Both the position numbers and the translations under genes were made by a program. A DNA stretch of 14,209 nt from Planctomycetota bacterium (GTDB lineage: Bacteria > Planctomycetota > DG-23 > SLPQ01). The DNA is taken from the NCBI GenBank assembly GCA_021160625.1, contig JAGHCE010000117.1, positions 1-14,209 of the forward strand, in the 5' to 3' direction. Positions 6,001-13,567 of this stretch are shown in pieces (positions within the stretch are counted from its first letter, which is position 1; the number at the start of each line of letters is the position of its first letter). Below the pieces are notes generated by a model. It did no database searches. It saw only the letters and a program-made list of their open reading frames with translations, and was not told where the DNA came from.

Positions 6001-6015
6001 CGGCCTTTTCGGCCG
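6001..6015 (+). other. Small hairpin in the spacer before mreB
   Basis: CGGCC-TTTTC-GGCCG forms a 5-bp GC stem about 140 bases before mreB. No T-run follows, so it is not an intrinsic terminator. I find no convincing promoter in the rest of the 5923-6155 spacer. Confidence 0.3.
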
Positions 6016-6155
6016 TTGAGGACGTTTCGCGCCGAGGACGCCGCAAGCGGGTTTTGCAGCCGGCCGCAGTAGAAGGGGGTTTCCAGTCAGAGACTGAAGC
6101 CGGAGGTCCCCGATTTCCGAGGCGCTCCGGTCGGCGCAGCTGTGCGGAGGGGCTG

Positions 6156-7202
6156 ATGATTTTCGATAATATCCTGGGTCTGCTTTCCGTTGATATGGGC
6201 ATAGACCTGGGAACGGCTAATACCCTCGTCTGCATTGAAGGCGAGGGTGTTGTCTTGGATGAGCCTTCAGTCGTTGCCGTGCGCAAGGGCACGAACCGGG
6301 TTCTCAACGGCGCAATAGGCGTTGCCGCCAAGGAGATGCTCGGCAAGACTCCCGGCAGCATAGTCGCCATCAGGCCTTTGAAGGACGGCGTCATCGCCGA
6401 CTTTGACATAACGCAGTCGATGCTGTCCTACTTTATGAGGAAGGTCCAGAAGCGCACATACCTTTATAAGCCCAGGGTGGTCATCGCTGTGCCTTCCGGC
6501 ATAACGGCCGTCGAAAGGCGTGCGGTCGTCAACTCCGCAGAGCGGGCGGGAGCGCGCAAGGTATACCTCATCGAAGAGCCGATCGCGGCGGGTATGGGAG
6601 TAGGGCTGCCGATTATGGAGCCGGTGGGCTCGATGATCGTGGACGTAGGCGGCGGCACGACCGAGGTTGCCGTCACTTCCCTCGGCGGGATAGTCACGTC
6701 CGAGTCCATCAGGATCGCCGGCGACGAGATGGATGACGCGATCATCAGCTACCTCAAGCGCACCTACAACCTTATGGTGGGCGAGCAGAGCGCGGAGCGG
6801 ATCAAGATAGGGATCGGTTCGGCGTATCCGCTCGAGGAAGAAAGGGTGATGGACGTCAAGGGGCGCGACCTTATGGCGGGCCTGCCGCGCAAGGTGGAGA
6901 TAACGTCGCAGGAAATTCGCGAGGCACTAAGAGACCCCGTCAGTGCCATCATCGAGGCGATAAAGATGACCCTCGAACGCACCGCTCCGGAACTCGCCGC
7001 GGACCTCGTGGACAGGGGCCTGACAATGGCCGGCGGCGGGGCGCTCCTGAGGGGCCTGGACAAGGTCATCGCCCAGGAGACGGGCCTGCCCGTCACCGTC
7101 GACAGCGACCCTCTCACGGCGGTTGCGCGGGGTACCGGCGTTTTCCTCGAAAACCTCGATAGGTACTCCAAGGCCATCGAGAGTGAAGAGGATGAGGGAT
7201 AG
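6156..7202 (+). CDS. mreB: Rod shape-determining actin homologue MreB
   Basis: Membrane-bound ATP-dependent filament that guides the lateral wall synthesis machinery. It has 348 residues (E. coli 347). The actin-fold motifs are in order: DLGTANT at 17-23 (phosphate 1), VVIAVPSGITAVERRAV near 108-124, EEPIAAGMG near 140-148, DVGGGTTEVAV at 163-173 (phosphate 2) and GLTMAGGGALLRGLDKVI (adenosine loop). The N-terminus MIFDNILGLLS is hydrophobic and amphipathic, like the membrane-binding segment of other MreBs. ATG 6156 has GGAGG five bases upstream and gives the usual length. The frame is open 57 codons further to TTG 5985, but that stretch is Arg/Gly-rich and unlike MreB. The gene overlaps mreC by 11 bases. 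Confidence 0.97.
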   Translation: MIFDNILGLLSVDMGIDLGTANTLVCIEGEGVVLDEPSVVAVRKGTNRVLNGAIGVAAKEMLGKTPGSIVAIRPLKDGVIADFDITQSMLSYFMRKVQKRTYLYKPRVVIAVPSGITAVERRAVVNSAERAGARKVYLIEEPIAAGMGVGLPIMEPVGSMIVDVGGGTTEVAVTSLGGIVTSESIRIAGDEMDDAIISYLKRTYNLMVGEQSAERIKIGIGSAYPLEEERVMDVKGRDLMAGLPRKVEITSQEIREALRDPVSAIIEAIKMTLERTAPELAADLVDRGLTMAGGGALLRGLDKVIAQETGLPVTVDSDPLTAVARGTGVFLENLDRYSKAIESEEDEG

Positions 7203-8037
7203 TACCAGATTTGCCGTCAGGCAGGCCCTGTCGATCTTCCTCCTTGTGGCGACGCTCGTCGCCGGAATTATTCCCTCCGACATTATTGAAAAGCCGCGGG
7301 CGGTCCTTATGGACGCGGTCTGCCTTGCGGCGGGACCGCTCTACTTCGTCACGGCGGCCGTTCTGAAAGCGCCTTCCCGGATTATTTCACGCCACCGCTC
7401 GACCGACGAGCTGGAAAAGAACGTGACGCGGCTGACGGCCGAGCTCGTGGCCAGGGACTCCCAGCTGCGGCGTGCGCGGCAGGCGCTCGAAGGGGTCAGG
7501 AGTTTCCAGTCAAGCCCGATAAGCGATATATATTTGGCTTGGAGCGGCGACCTCGTGGGGTGCATCCAGGGCGCGGACACGAGCGTTTTCAGTCGCTCCT
7601 ATGTGATCAACCTCGGCGGAAAGCAGGGTGTCGCCAAGGGGGATCCCGTTGTCTGGGGGAAACTCGCGGTAGGGGTCATAAGCGAGGCCGCCGAGCGATA
7701 CTCGCGCGTGCGGGTCCTGGGAGACCCGCGCTCACGCGTGGCGATTCGGTTTGTTCGCAGCCGTGACCAGGGGGTTCTCGTGGGCAACGGGCAGCAGGTC
7801 TGCCCGGTACGCTTTGTTCCCAATCGCAGTGCCGGTCAGATCAAGGCGGGGGACTGGGTGGTGACTTCCGGCGCGGACCAGGTCTTCCCTCCTGATCTGC
7901 TCGTGGGGCGAGTGTCGACTTTTTTCGCCCGGCCGTCGCAGCCCAGCGCCAGTGTGACGGTCGAGCTTGCGATTGATTTTTCCCGCATAGAGAGCTGCCT
8001 CGTTCTTAAGAAGAAACCGGAAGTCGGCGAGGATTGA
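7192..8037 (+). CDS. mreC: Rod shape-determining protein MreC
   Basis: Periplasmic scaffold of the elongasome that links MreB and MreD to the PBP2-RodA pair. From ATG 7192, inside the end of mreB, it has 281 residues. A short positive N-terminus leads to a membrane helix (about 9-27) and a coiled coil at about 68-103 (STDELEKNVTRLTAELVARD). The paired beta domains typical of MreC follow, seen in YVINLGGKQGVAKGDPVV, GVISEAAERYSRVRVLGD, GVLVGNG and GDWVVTSGADQVFPPDLLVGRV. GAAGAGG precedes the start closely. The same frame runs upstream to 7123 inside mreB, but those residues are mreB out of frame. The 84 bp to mreD is the largest gap inside the mreB-rodA block. Confidence 0.95.
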   Translation: MRDSTRFAVRQALSIFLLVATLVAGIIPSDIIEKPRAVLMDAVCLAAGPLYFVTAAVLKAPSRIISRHRSTDELEKNVTRLTAELVARDSQLRRARQALEGVRSFQSSPISDIYLAWSGDLVGCIQGADTSVFSRSYVINLGGKQGVAKGDPVVWGKLAVGVISEAAERYSRVRVLGDPRSRVAIRFVRSRDQGVLVGNGQQVCPVRFVPNRSAGQIKAGDWVVTSGADQVFPPDLLVGRVSTFFARPSQPSASVTVELAIDFSRIESCLVLKKKPEVGED

Positions 8038-8121
8038 CCCGCGCGGCCGCGGCCCGTGGCGGTACTGCGTTCGGGCGATGCGGATTGTGCGGGCGGCCGG
8101 CGCGCCTGGAGTGTCATACCA

Positions 8122-8613
8122 ATGAGATGGGTCTGGATCATCGTAATCGGCCTTGTGCTCCTGGTCCTGGAAGTGGGGGCGGCATCTCAGCTGAGGGGAC
8201 TTGGCTCGGGCCCGGACCTTATGCTGCTTTTCGCGGTCTTTCTTTCGCTCTACGGACCGATTGAGGACGCCCCGCTTTCGGGGTGGCTTCTCGGGATGGC
8301 CAAGGATTCGATGTCGGCGGGGACCTTCGGCCTGTACGCGGTGCTCTTTATGGTTTTGTCCTTTTTCCTGAGCCGCATCCGCGCCGATATATTCCTCGAG
8401 TACAACAAGTCGCACATCGTCAACGCCGCCCTCGCCACGCTGCTGGTGTACACGGGGGCATCCCTGTGGAACTGGACGCAGGGCTCCGGCATCCTGGCGA
8501 TGGTTCCCGCGGTCGTGGGGGTGAGTATCTGGAACGCCCTCCTGGCACCGCTGCTATTCGGGGTGTTTTTCAGGTTTTCCCGACCGCTTGAGGCATTGCG
8601 GAGGCCGAGATAA
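8122..8613 (+). CDS. mreD: Rod shape-determining protein MreD
   Basis: Polytopic inner-membrane partner of MreC in the elongasome. From ATG 8122 it has 163 residues against 162 in E. coli, with about five membrane segments. The conserved core reads GPDLMLLFAVFLSLYGP, then GWLLGMAKDSMSAGTFGLYAVLFMVLSFFLSR, the usual MreD pattern of a Gly/Asp-containing loop between hydrophobic helices. MreD sequences diverge quickly, so the call rests on this pattern together with its place between mreC and PBP2. GGAG lies about 10 bases before ATG. A GTG at 8056 would add 22 polar residues and has no ribosome-binding site. The stop codon abuts the GTG start of the next gene with no gap. Confidence 0.92.
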   Translation: MRWVWIIVIGLVLLVLEVGAASQLRGLGSGPDLMLLFAVFLSLYGPIEDAPLSGWLLGMAKDSMSAGTFGLYAVLFMVLSFFLSRIRADIFLEYNKSHIVNAALATLLVYTGASLWNWTQGSGILAMVPAVVGVSIWNALLAPLLFGVFFRFSRPLEALRRPR

Positions 8614-10470
8614 GTGTTTCACACGCGGTTAAAGATTGTCGCGTTCGTCATTTTCGTCGGCATGGCTCTGGTGCTGGCTCGCCTGGGTCAGATGCAGCTC
8701 CTCAAGGCGGACTTCTACCGGGAAGAAGGGCGCAGGCGCCGAATACGCGTGCGGTCGCTTGATGCCCCCAGGGGCGCGATCACCACGCGCGACGGGGTGG
8801 TTCTTGCCGAGGATCTTCCCGTGCGCTCGGTCTGCGTGGTGTTCGCCAATCTCGACCGTATGAACAAGGACGATCTTGACCAGTGGCGCGCAAGGGTGGC
8901 CGACATCGCGGGGGACACGCTTGGAGGTATTGACGAGAGGCTCGCCGCCGCGCGCGAACGCATCGCCAGCGACATCCGCAAGCGCAAGAAGTACATCCTC
9001 TCGCACGGTGTCCCCGGCAGCGCCGCCCTCAAAAAGAAGGCGAAAAACGAAGAGAGATTTATGCGCAGGAAGCTGCCGCGGATGCCGCAGGTCCTCTACG
9101 AGGACGTTGCGTTCGATGTGACCGCCCGCGCCGAGGCGGCCTCCACCGAGCTCGATGGCCTCGTTGTGACGGAGTCTATGAAGAGGAAGTACCCGCGCGG
9201 ATCGCTGGCGGCGCACGTCGTAGGCTACACGGCCAAGGTGACGCCCGAGGAGTACGACCTCTATCGGTTCGACTACCTCGGCGACGAATCGAAGCGCTTT
9301 TTTCTGCGCGACACGATCGGCAGGGTGGGCATTGAAAGGCGATATGACTTCGAATTGCGCGGCCGCAGAGGCCGGATCGAAGAGGTAATAAACGTCAACG
9401 AACAGCCGCAGAAGATACTCTCCGACGAACCCTCGAAATCCGGAGGGGACGTTGTACTGACGATAGACTCCCGGTTGCAGGAGACCGCACAGCAGGCCCT
9501 CGCCGAGGTTTTCGCACGGACCAAGCACCCCGGGGCGGCTGTCTGCATCGACGTCCACACCGGTGATGTCCTGGCAATGGCCTCGTGCCCCTCATACGAT
9601 CCCAACACCGTGAGCAGGGACATCGCCAAGCTCATCGACCCGGACGGCCTCGGCAAGTACCGGCCGATGTACAACCGGGCGATCCGAGGGGGGTACCCGC
9701 TCGGCTCGGTTTTCAAGATAGTGACGGCGACGGCTGCGCTTGAGACGGGGGCAATTACGCCATCGACAAAGTTCACCTGCGACGGCTATTTGAAGGTGGG
9801 CAAGCGGAAGTTTTATTGCTGGATCGGCCGGGCGCCGTACCACGGCGGGCACGGCACGATAGACCTCCTCGAGGCGATCAAGGTTTCCTGCAACGTGTAT
9901 TTCTACAACACCGGCAGACTCACCGGGGCGAAGGCGTTGGTCGAGTGGGCCGAGCATTACGGCTTCGGCCGGGTGACCGGTGTAGACCTGCCACTGGAAT
10001 CCCCCGGCAACGTGGAGACACCGCAGAGGGGCGGAGACGTGATCAACCTGTCCATCGGCCAGGGGCGTCTCCTGGTGACGCCTTTGCAGGTTTGCCGGAT
10101 GGTTGCCGCGGTGGCCGGCGAGGGCAAGCTCCCGGCGCCGCACGTAAGGCTCGACGTTCCCGGACGGTCGGCGGGGCTTGTGGGTTTCAAGACATCAACA
10201 TGGCAGACCCTGCGCAAGGGGCTCTGCGACGTGGTAAACGTCAAGGGCGGCACAGGCTACAGGACGGTAAAAAGCGACGTCATTACTATTGCCGGCAAGA
10301 CGGGCACGGCGCAGGCCGGCCGCGGCGGAGACCACGCGTGGTTTGCGGGCTTTGCGCCGTATGAGAACCCGGAGATCGCCTTTGCGGTCGTGATAGAGCA
10401 CGGCGGGCACGGCGGTGCGGCGGCCGGCCCGGTGGCGAAGTCCCTCGCCGAAGCCTGGGCGAAACGCTAA
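8614..10470 (+). CDS. mrdA: Penicillin-binding protein 2 (elongation transpeptidase)
   Basis: Class B PBP that cross-links peptidoglycan during lateral growth, paired with the glycosyltransferase RodA. The GTG start has GGAGG nine bases upstream, inside the end of mreD. One membrane helix lies at about 7-25. The dimerisation domain begins DAPRGAITTRDGVVLAEDLP, and GRVGIERRYDFELRGRRG is the hinge seen in PBP2. Transpeptidase motifs are complete: the nucleophile Ser365 with Lys368 (GSVFK), Ser425-Cys-Asn427 and Lys562-Thr-Gly564. It has 618 residues, against 633 in E. coli. The SxxK motif reads GYPLGSVFK rather than the common PPGSTFK. Residues about 90-165 are highly charged. It is PBP2 rather than FtsI because it lies between mreD and rodA. 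Confidence 0.96.
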   Translation: MFHTRLKIVAFVIFVGMALVLARLGQMQLLKADFYREEGRRRRIRVRSLDAPRGAITTRDGVVLAEDLPVRSVCVVFANLDRMNKDDLDQWRARVADIAGDTLGGIDERLAAARERIASDIRKRKKYILSHGVPGSAALKKKAKNEERFMRRKLPRMPQVLYEDVAFDVTARAEAASTELDGLVVTESMKRKYPRGSLAAHVVGYTAKVTPEEYDLYRFDYLGDESKRFFLRDTIGRVGIERRYDFELRGRRGRIEEVINVNEQPQKILSDEPSKSGGDVVLTIDSRLQETAQQALAEVFARTKHPGAAVCIDVHTGDVLAMASCPSYDPNTVSRDIAKLIDPDGLGKYRPMYNRAIRGGYPLGSVFKIVTATAALETGAITPSTKFTCDGYLKVGKRKFYCWIGRAPYHGGHGTIDLLEAIKVSCNVYFYNTGRLTGAKALVEWAEHYGFGRVTGVDLPLESPGNVETPQRGGDVINLSIGQGRLLVTPLQVCRMVAAVAGEGKLPAPHVRLDVPGRSAGLVGFKTSTWQTLRKGLCDVVNVKGGTGYRTVKSDVITIAGKTGTAQAGRGGDHAWFAGFAPYENPEIAFAVVIEHGGHGGAAAGPVAKSLAEAWAKR

Positions 10471-10479
10471 GGAGCGCCG

Positions 10480-11634
10480 ATGAAGCTGGATCGGGCGAAG
10501 CGGACGCTCAAGAACTTCGACTACCTCCTTTTCGGGGCGGTTGCGGCGCTGGTGTCGATAGGGATAGTCTTTATCCACAGCGCGTCGGCGTGGAGGGGGC
10601 AGTGGGGGGAGCTGGTGCAGCCGGTGGACTATGCGTCCAAGCAGCTGCAGTGGGCGGTGATATCGGTGGGCGTCTTTTTCGTGATCCTGGTTCCGAGATA
10701 TTCGCGCCTGAAGCCCTTTTCGATCCCATTCTACCTGATCGTACTCGCGGTCCTGGTGGTGACGCTTTTCATCGGGACTGGGCCGGAGCGTGCTCCGGTG
10801 AGACGCTGGATACAGATCCGCATCGGCGGCCGGCGCATCGCGGACATCCAGCCGTCCCAGCTGATGGAGGTGGCGCTTGTCGGGGCGCTGGCGAAGTACC
10901 TGATGTTCAAAGAAGTGGTGCGCATTCGCCACATCCTGGCGGTCTTCGCGATGACCGCCGTGCCGATGCTTCTCATCCTTAAGCAGCCGGACCTGGGGAC
11001 GGCGCTGCTTTTCATCCCGCTGCCGCTGGTGATGCTTTTCGCGGCGGGCGCGCGCGTGCGGCACTTGGCGTGGTTTGTGGGGCTTGGCGCGGGAATGATG
11101 CCTTTTTTCTGGGTGTTCATTATGAAGTCGTACCAGAAGATGAGGTTCTTAGCGTGGATCGAGCCCTACAAGTACGAGAAAAACGCCGGCTGGCAGTACA
11201 TCCACTCCCGAATCGCCGTCGGGTCCGGCGGGCTTTTCGGGATGGGCCTCGGCCGGGGAACGCAGAACAGCCTCAAGTACCTCTCCGAAAACCGCACGGA
11301 TTTCATCTTCGCCGTGATAAACGAGGAATGGGGTTTCCTGGGGGCGCTTCTGATTGTCATTTTGTACCTCGTGATTATCCTGTGCGGGCTGGGCATCGCC
11401 GCGCGCACGCGTGACCCTTTCGGGCGGCTCCTGCTGGTGGGGGTGGTCGCGCTCCTGGCGACGCAGGTCTTCATCAATATGGGGATGAACATCGGCCTTA
11501 TGCCGATTACGGGGCTTACGCTTCCGTTCATTTCCTACGGCGGCTCCAGCCTGCTTGCGTCTTTCGTCGCGGTGGGTATTATGATGAACGTTGCGGTCCA
11601 CCCTGTAATGGTGCTTTCCAGGGACCGCTTTTAG
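10480..11634 (+). CDS. rodA: Rod-shape SEDS glycosyltransferase RodA
   Basis: Inner-membrane SEDS protein that polymerises lipid II into glycan strands in complex with PBP2. It has 384 residues with about ten membrane segments. SEDS signatures are clear: DIQPSQLMEVALV, LKQPDLGTALLFIPL, WQYIHSRIAVGSGGLFGMGLGRGTQ, then ENRTDFIFAVINEEWGFLG with Asp274, which corresponds to the essential periplasmic aspartate (E. coli Asp262). The C-terminal GLTLPFISYGGSSLLASF is also typical. ATG 10480 has AAGGAG six bases upstream, overlapping the mrdA stop (9 bp gap). It is RodA rather than FtsW by adjacency to mreBCD and PBP2. Confidence 0.97.
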   Translation: MKLDRAKRTLKNFDYLLFGAVAALVSIGIVFIHSASAWRGQWGELVQPVDYASKQLQWAVISVGVFFVILVPRYSRLKPFSIPFYLIVLAVLVVTLFIGTGPERAPVRRWIQIRIGGRRIADIQPSQLMEVALVGALAKYLMFKEVVRIRHILAVFAMTAVPMLLILKQPDLGTALLFIPLPLVMLFAAGARVRHLAWFVGLGAGMMPFFWVFIMKSYQKMRFLAWIEPYKYEKNAGWQYIHSRIAVGSGGLFGMGLGRGTQNSLKYLSENRTDFIFAVINEEWGFLGALLIVILYLVIILCGLGIAARTRDPFGRLLLVGVVALLATQVFINMGMNIGLMPITGLTLPFISYGGSSLLASFVAVGIMMNVAVHPVMVLSRDRF

Positions 11635-11655
11635 AGCCCCCGAAAAGCAGGTAAT

Positions 11656-13491
11656 ATGCTCACCGACGACGAACTCTCCCAACTGCTCCTCGGCGTTCAG
11701 AAACCCGGCCGCTACATCGGCGGCGAGACCAACTCCGTGCGTAAGCCCTTCGACGCGGCGGCGTTCCGGATGGCCCTGGCCTTTCCCGACATCTACGAAA
11801 TCGCTATGAGCCACCAGGGGCTCCAGATTCTCTACGGCGTCGTCAACGCGCGCTGCGACTGCCTTGCCGAGCGGGTTTTTATGCCGTGGTTCGATATGGA
11901 GAAGGTGCTCCGCGAGAAGGATGTGGCGCTTTTTGCGCTCGAATCGCGCCGGCCGGTCGCCGAGTTCGACGTGGTGGGCTTTTCGCTCCAGTACGAGGTC
12001 TGCTACACGACGGTGCTCAAGATGCTCGATATGGCGGGGATCCCCCGCAGGCGCAGGGAAAGGCGCGCCGGGAATTACCCGCTTATCATTGCGGGCGGCC
12101 CGTGCGCGTTTAATCCCGAGCCGCTGGCGGACTTCGTCGACCTCTTTTTCGTCGGCGACAGCGAGGAGACGCTGGGCGAGTTTATCGACGTGTGGAAGGA
12201 GGAAAGCGGCGCCGGCCCCGAGGCGGTTGTCCGGGCGGCCGCACGGGGCATCAAGGGCATTTACGCCCCCGAACTTTTCACCGTTACGGATACCGCCGCA
12301 GCCGTGGAACAGGACGCAGGCGTGCCGGGTATGGTCGAGGCGGCCTATGTCAGGGACCTGGACGCGGCGTTTTACCCGACTGCTCCCGTCGTCGCGCTCG
12401 TGCAGGCGGTCCACGACCGCATCGCCCTGGAGGTGATGCGCGGCTGCTCGCGCGGGTGCCGCTTCTGCCAGGCGGGGATGACGAAAAGGCCCGTCAGGAT
12501 CCGCTCGGTCGCAAATCTTCTGGACTTGGCCAAGGAGTCCTACCGGAATACCGGCTACGATGAAATCAGCTTGGTGAGCCTGGCCACGGGCGATTACCCG
12601 TTCCTCGAGGACCTCGCGCGCAGGCTTTCGCACCATTTCGCGCCTCTTAGGGTCGGGCTTGCCTTCCCGTCGCTTCGCGCCGACAAGGCGCTGGAGATAA
12701 TCCCGAAGGTGATTTCCAATGTGCGAAAGACCACCATAACCGTGGCGGCCGAGGCCGGCACCGAGCGCTTGAGAACCGTCATAAACAAGGGCATCACCAA
12801 ACAAGACCTGCTCACCGGCGTCGCAAGCGCCTTCCAGGAGGGCTGGAGCAGGGTGAAGCTTTATTTTATGGCGGGGCTTCCGACGGAGACGCTTGCGGAC
12901 GTCGAGGCCGCGGCGCAGCTTGTCAGTGAAGTGATCGCAACGGGGAAACGGTTTCGCTCCTCGGTGCAGGTGACCTGCTCGGTGTCGCCGTTTATCCCGA
13001 AGCCTTCCACGCCGTTCCAGTGGGAGCCGATGGCTTCGCGCGCTTACCTGGAAGAGGCGCGGGAACTCCTTCGCGAGAGATTTCGCGGCAAGGCGGTCAG
13101 GATGTCCTTTCACAATATCGACAGGTCGCTTTTGGAAGCGGCCCTCGCGCGCGGCGGACGGGAGCTCGGGGCGGTCCTTGAAAAAGCGGCCGATGCCGGC
13201 TCGTTTCTGGATGCGTGGGACGAGGGGTTCGATTTCGACCTGTGGCGCCGGGCGTTCGAGTCGGCCGGCATCGATGTCGAGCAGTACGCCTGCCGCCGGC
13301 TTGCCACCGAAGTGCCTCTCGCCTGGGGCCACATATCCTCCGGCGTTTCGCAGGCGTATCTCCTGGCGGAGCTTGCCCTGGCTATGGAGGCCAGGGCCAC
13401 CCCTGACTGCCGCGAAGCCGGTTGCCACGGCTGCGGCCTGGAGAGCGCCGACTGCCTGCTGGTGGAGCCGAGGACGGCGCGGTTTGACTAA
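11656..13491 (+). CDS. TIGR03960-type B12-binding-like radical SAM protein
   Basis: A 611-residue protein of a widespread family whose reaction is unknown to me. The N-terminal half (about 40-180) is a Rossmann-like domain resembling B12-binding domains (FDVVGFSLQYEVCYTTVLKM, IIAGGPCAFNPEPLADFVD), but it lacks the DxHxxG motif that places histidine on cobalt. The radical SAM core follows with Cys264, Cys268 and Cys271 (RGCSRGCRFCQAG), the CX3CX2C cluster site. TVAAEAGTERLRTVINKGI and VKLYFMAGLPTET are later core motifs. The C-terminus holds Cys585, 590, 593 and 600, perhaps a second cluster. It follows rodA by 21 bp, with AAGCAGG before ATG, so it is cotranscribed with the rod genes. In other bacteria the family is often followed by a DUF2344 protein; none follows here. 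Confidence 0.88.
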   Translation: MLTDDELSQLLLGVQKPGRYIGGETNSVRKPFDAAAFRMALAFPDIYEIAMSHQGLQILYGVVNARCDCLAERVFMPWFDMEKVLREKDVALFALESRRPVAEFDVVGFSLQYEVCYTTVLKMLDMAGIPRRRRERRAGNYPLIIAGGPCAFNPEPLADFVDLFFVGDSEETLGEFIDVWKEESGAGPEAVVRAAARGIKGIYAPELFTVTDTAAAVEQDAGVPGMVEAAYVRDLDAAFYPTAPVVALVQAVHDRIALEVMRGCSRGCRFCQAGMTKRPVRIRSVANLLDLAKESYRNTGYDEISLVSLATGDYPFLEDLARRLSHHFAPLRVGLAFPSLRADKALEIIPKVISNVRKTTITVAAEAGTERLRTVINKGITKQDLLTGVASAFQEGWSRVKLYFMAGLPTETLADVEAAAQLVSEVIATGKRFRSSVQVTCSVSPFIPKPSTPFQWEPMASRAYLEEARELLRERFRGKAVRMSFHNIDRSLLEAALARGGRELGAVLEKAADAGSFLDAWDEGFDFDLWRRAFESAGIDVEQYACRRLATEVPLAWGHISSGVSQAYLLAELALAMEARATPDCREAGCHGCGLESADCLLVEPRTARFD

Positions 13492-13567
13492 AGAATGCCC
13501 ACGAGGTGGTCGATTACTCTCAAGAGTCTCTTTGCGCGGGGACGGTCACTACCGGGAGGTTGGCTTT

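Noticed and set aside
5985..6155. N-terminal extension of mreB from TTG 5985
   Set aside because: Arg/Gly-rich, unlike any MreB start. ATG 6156 has GGAGG and gives the standard length.
11149..13428. A 759-codon open frame on the minus strand opposite rodA and the radical SAM gene
   Set aside because: It is antisense to two genes with full family motifs, its product is Arg/His/Gly-rich without domains, and such frames arise in GC-rich codon-biased DNA.
13516..13527. ACTCT-CA-AGAGT inverted repeat before the PD40 gene
   Set aside because: Five-base arms with a 2-base loop are expected by chance; no promoter elements are positioned around it.
13486..13567. TTGACT at the end of the radical SAM gene as a -35 box for the PD40 gene
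   Set aside because: No acceptable -10 hexamer lies 15-19 bases downstream; the nearest candidate is about 22 bases away.
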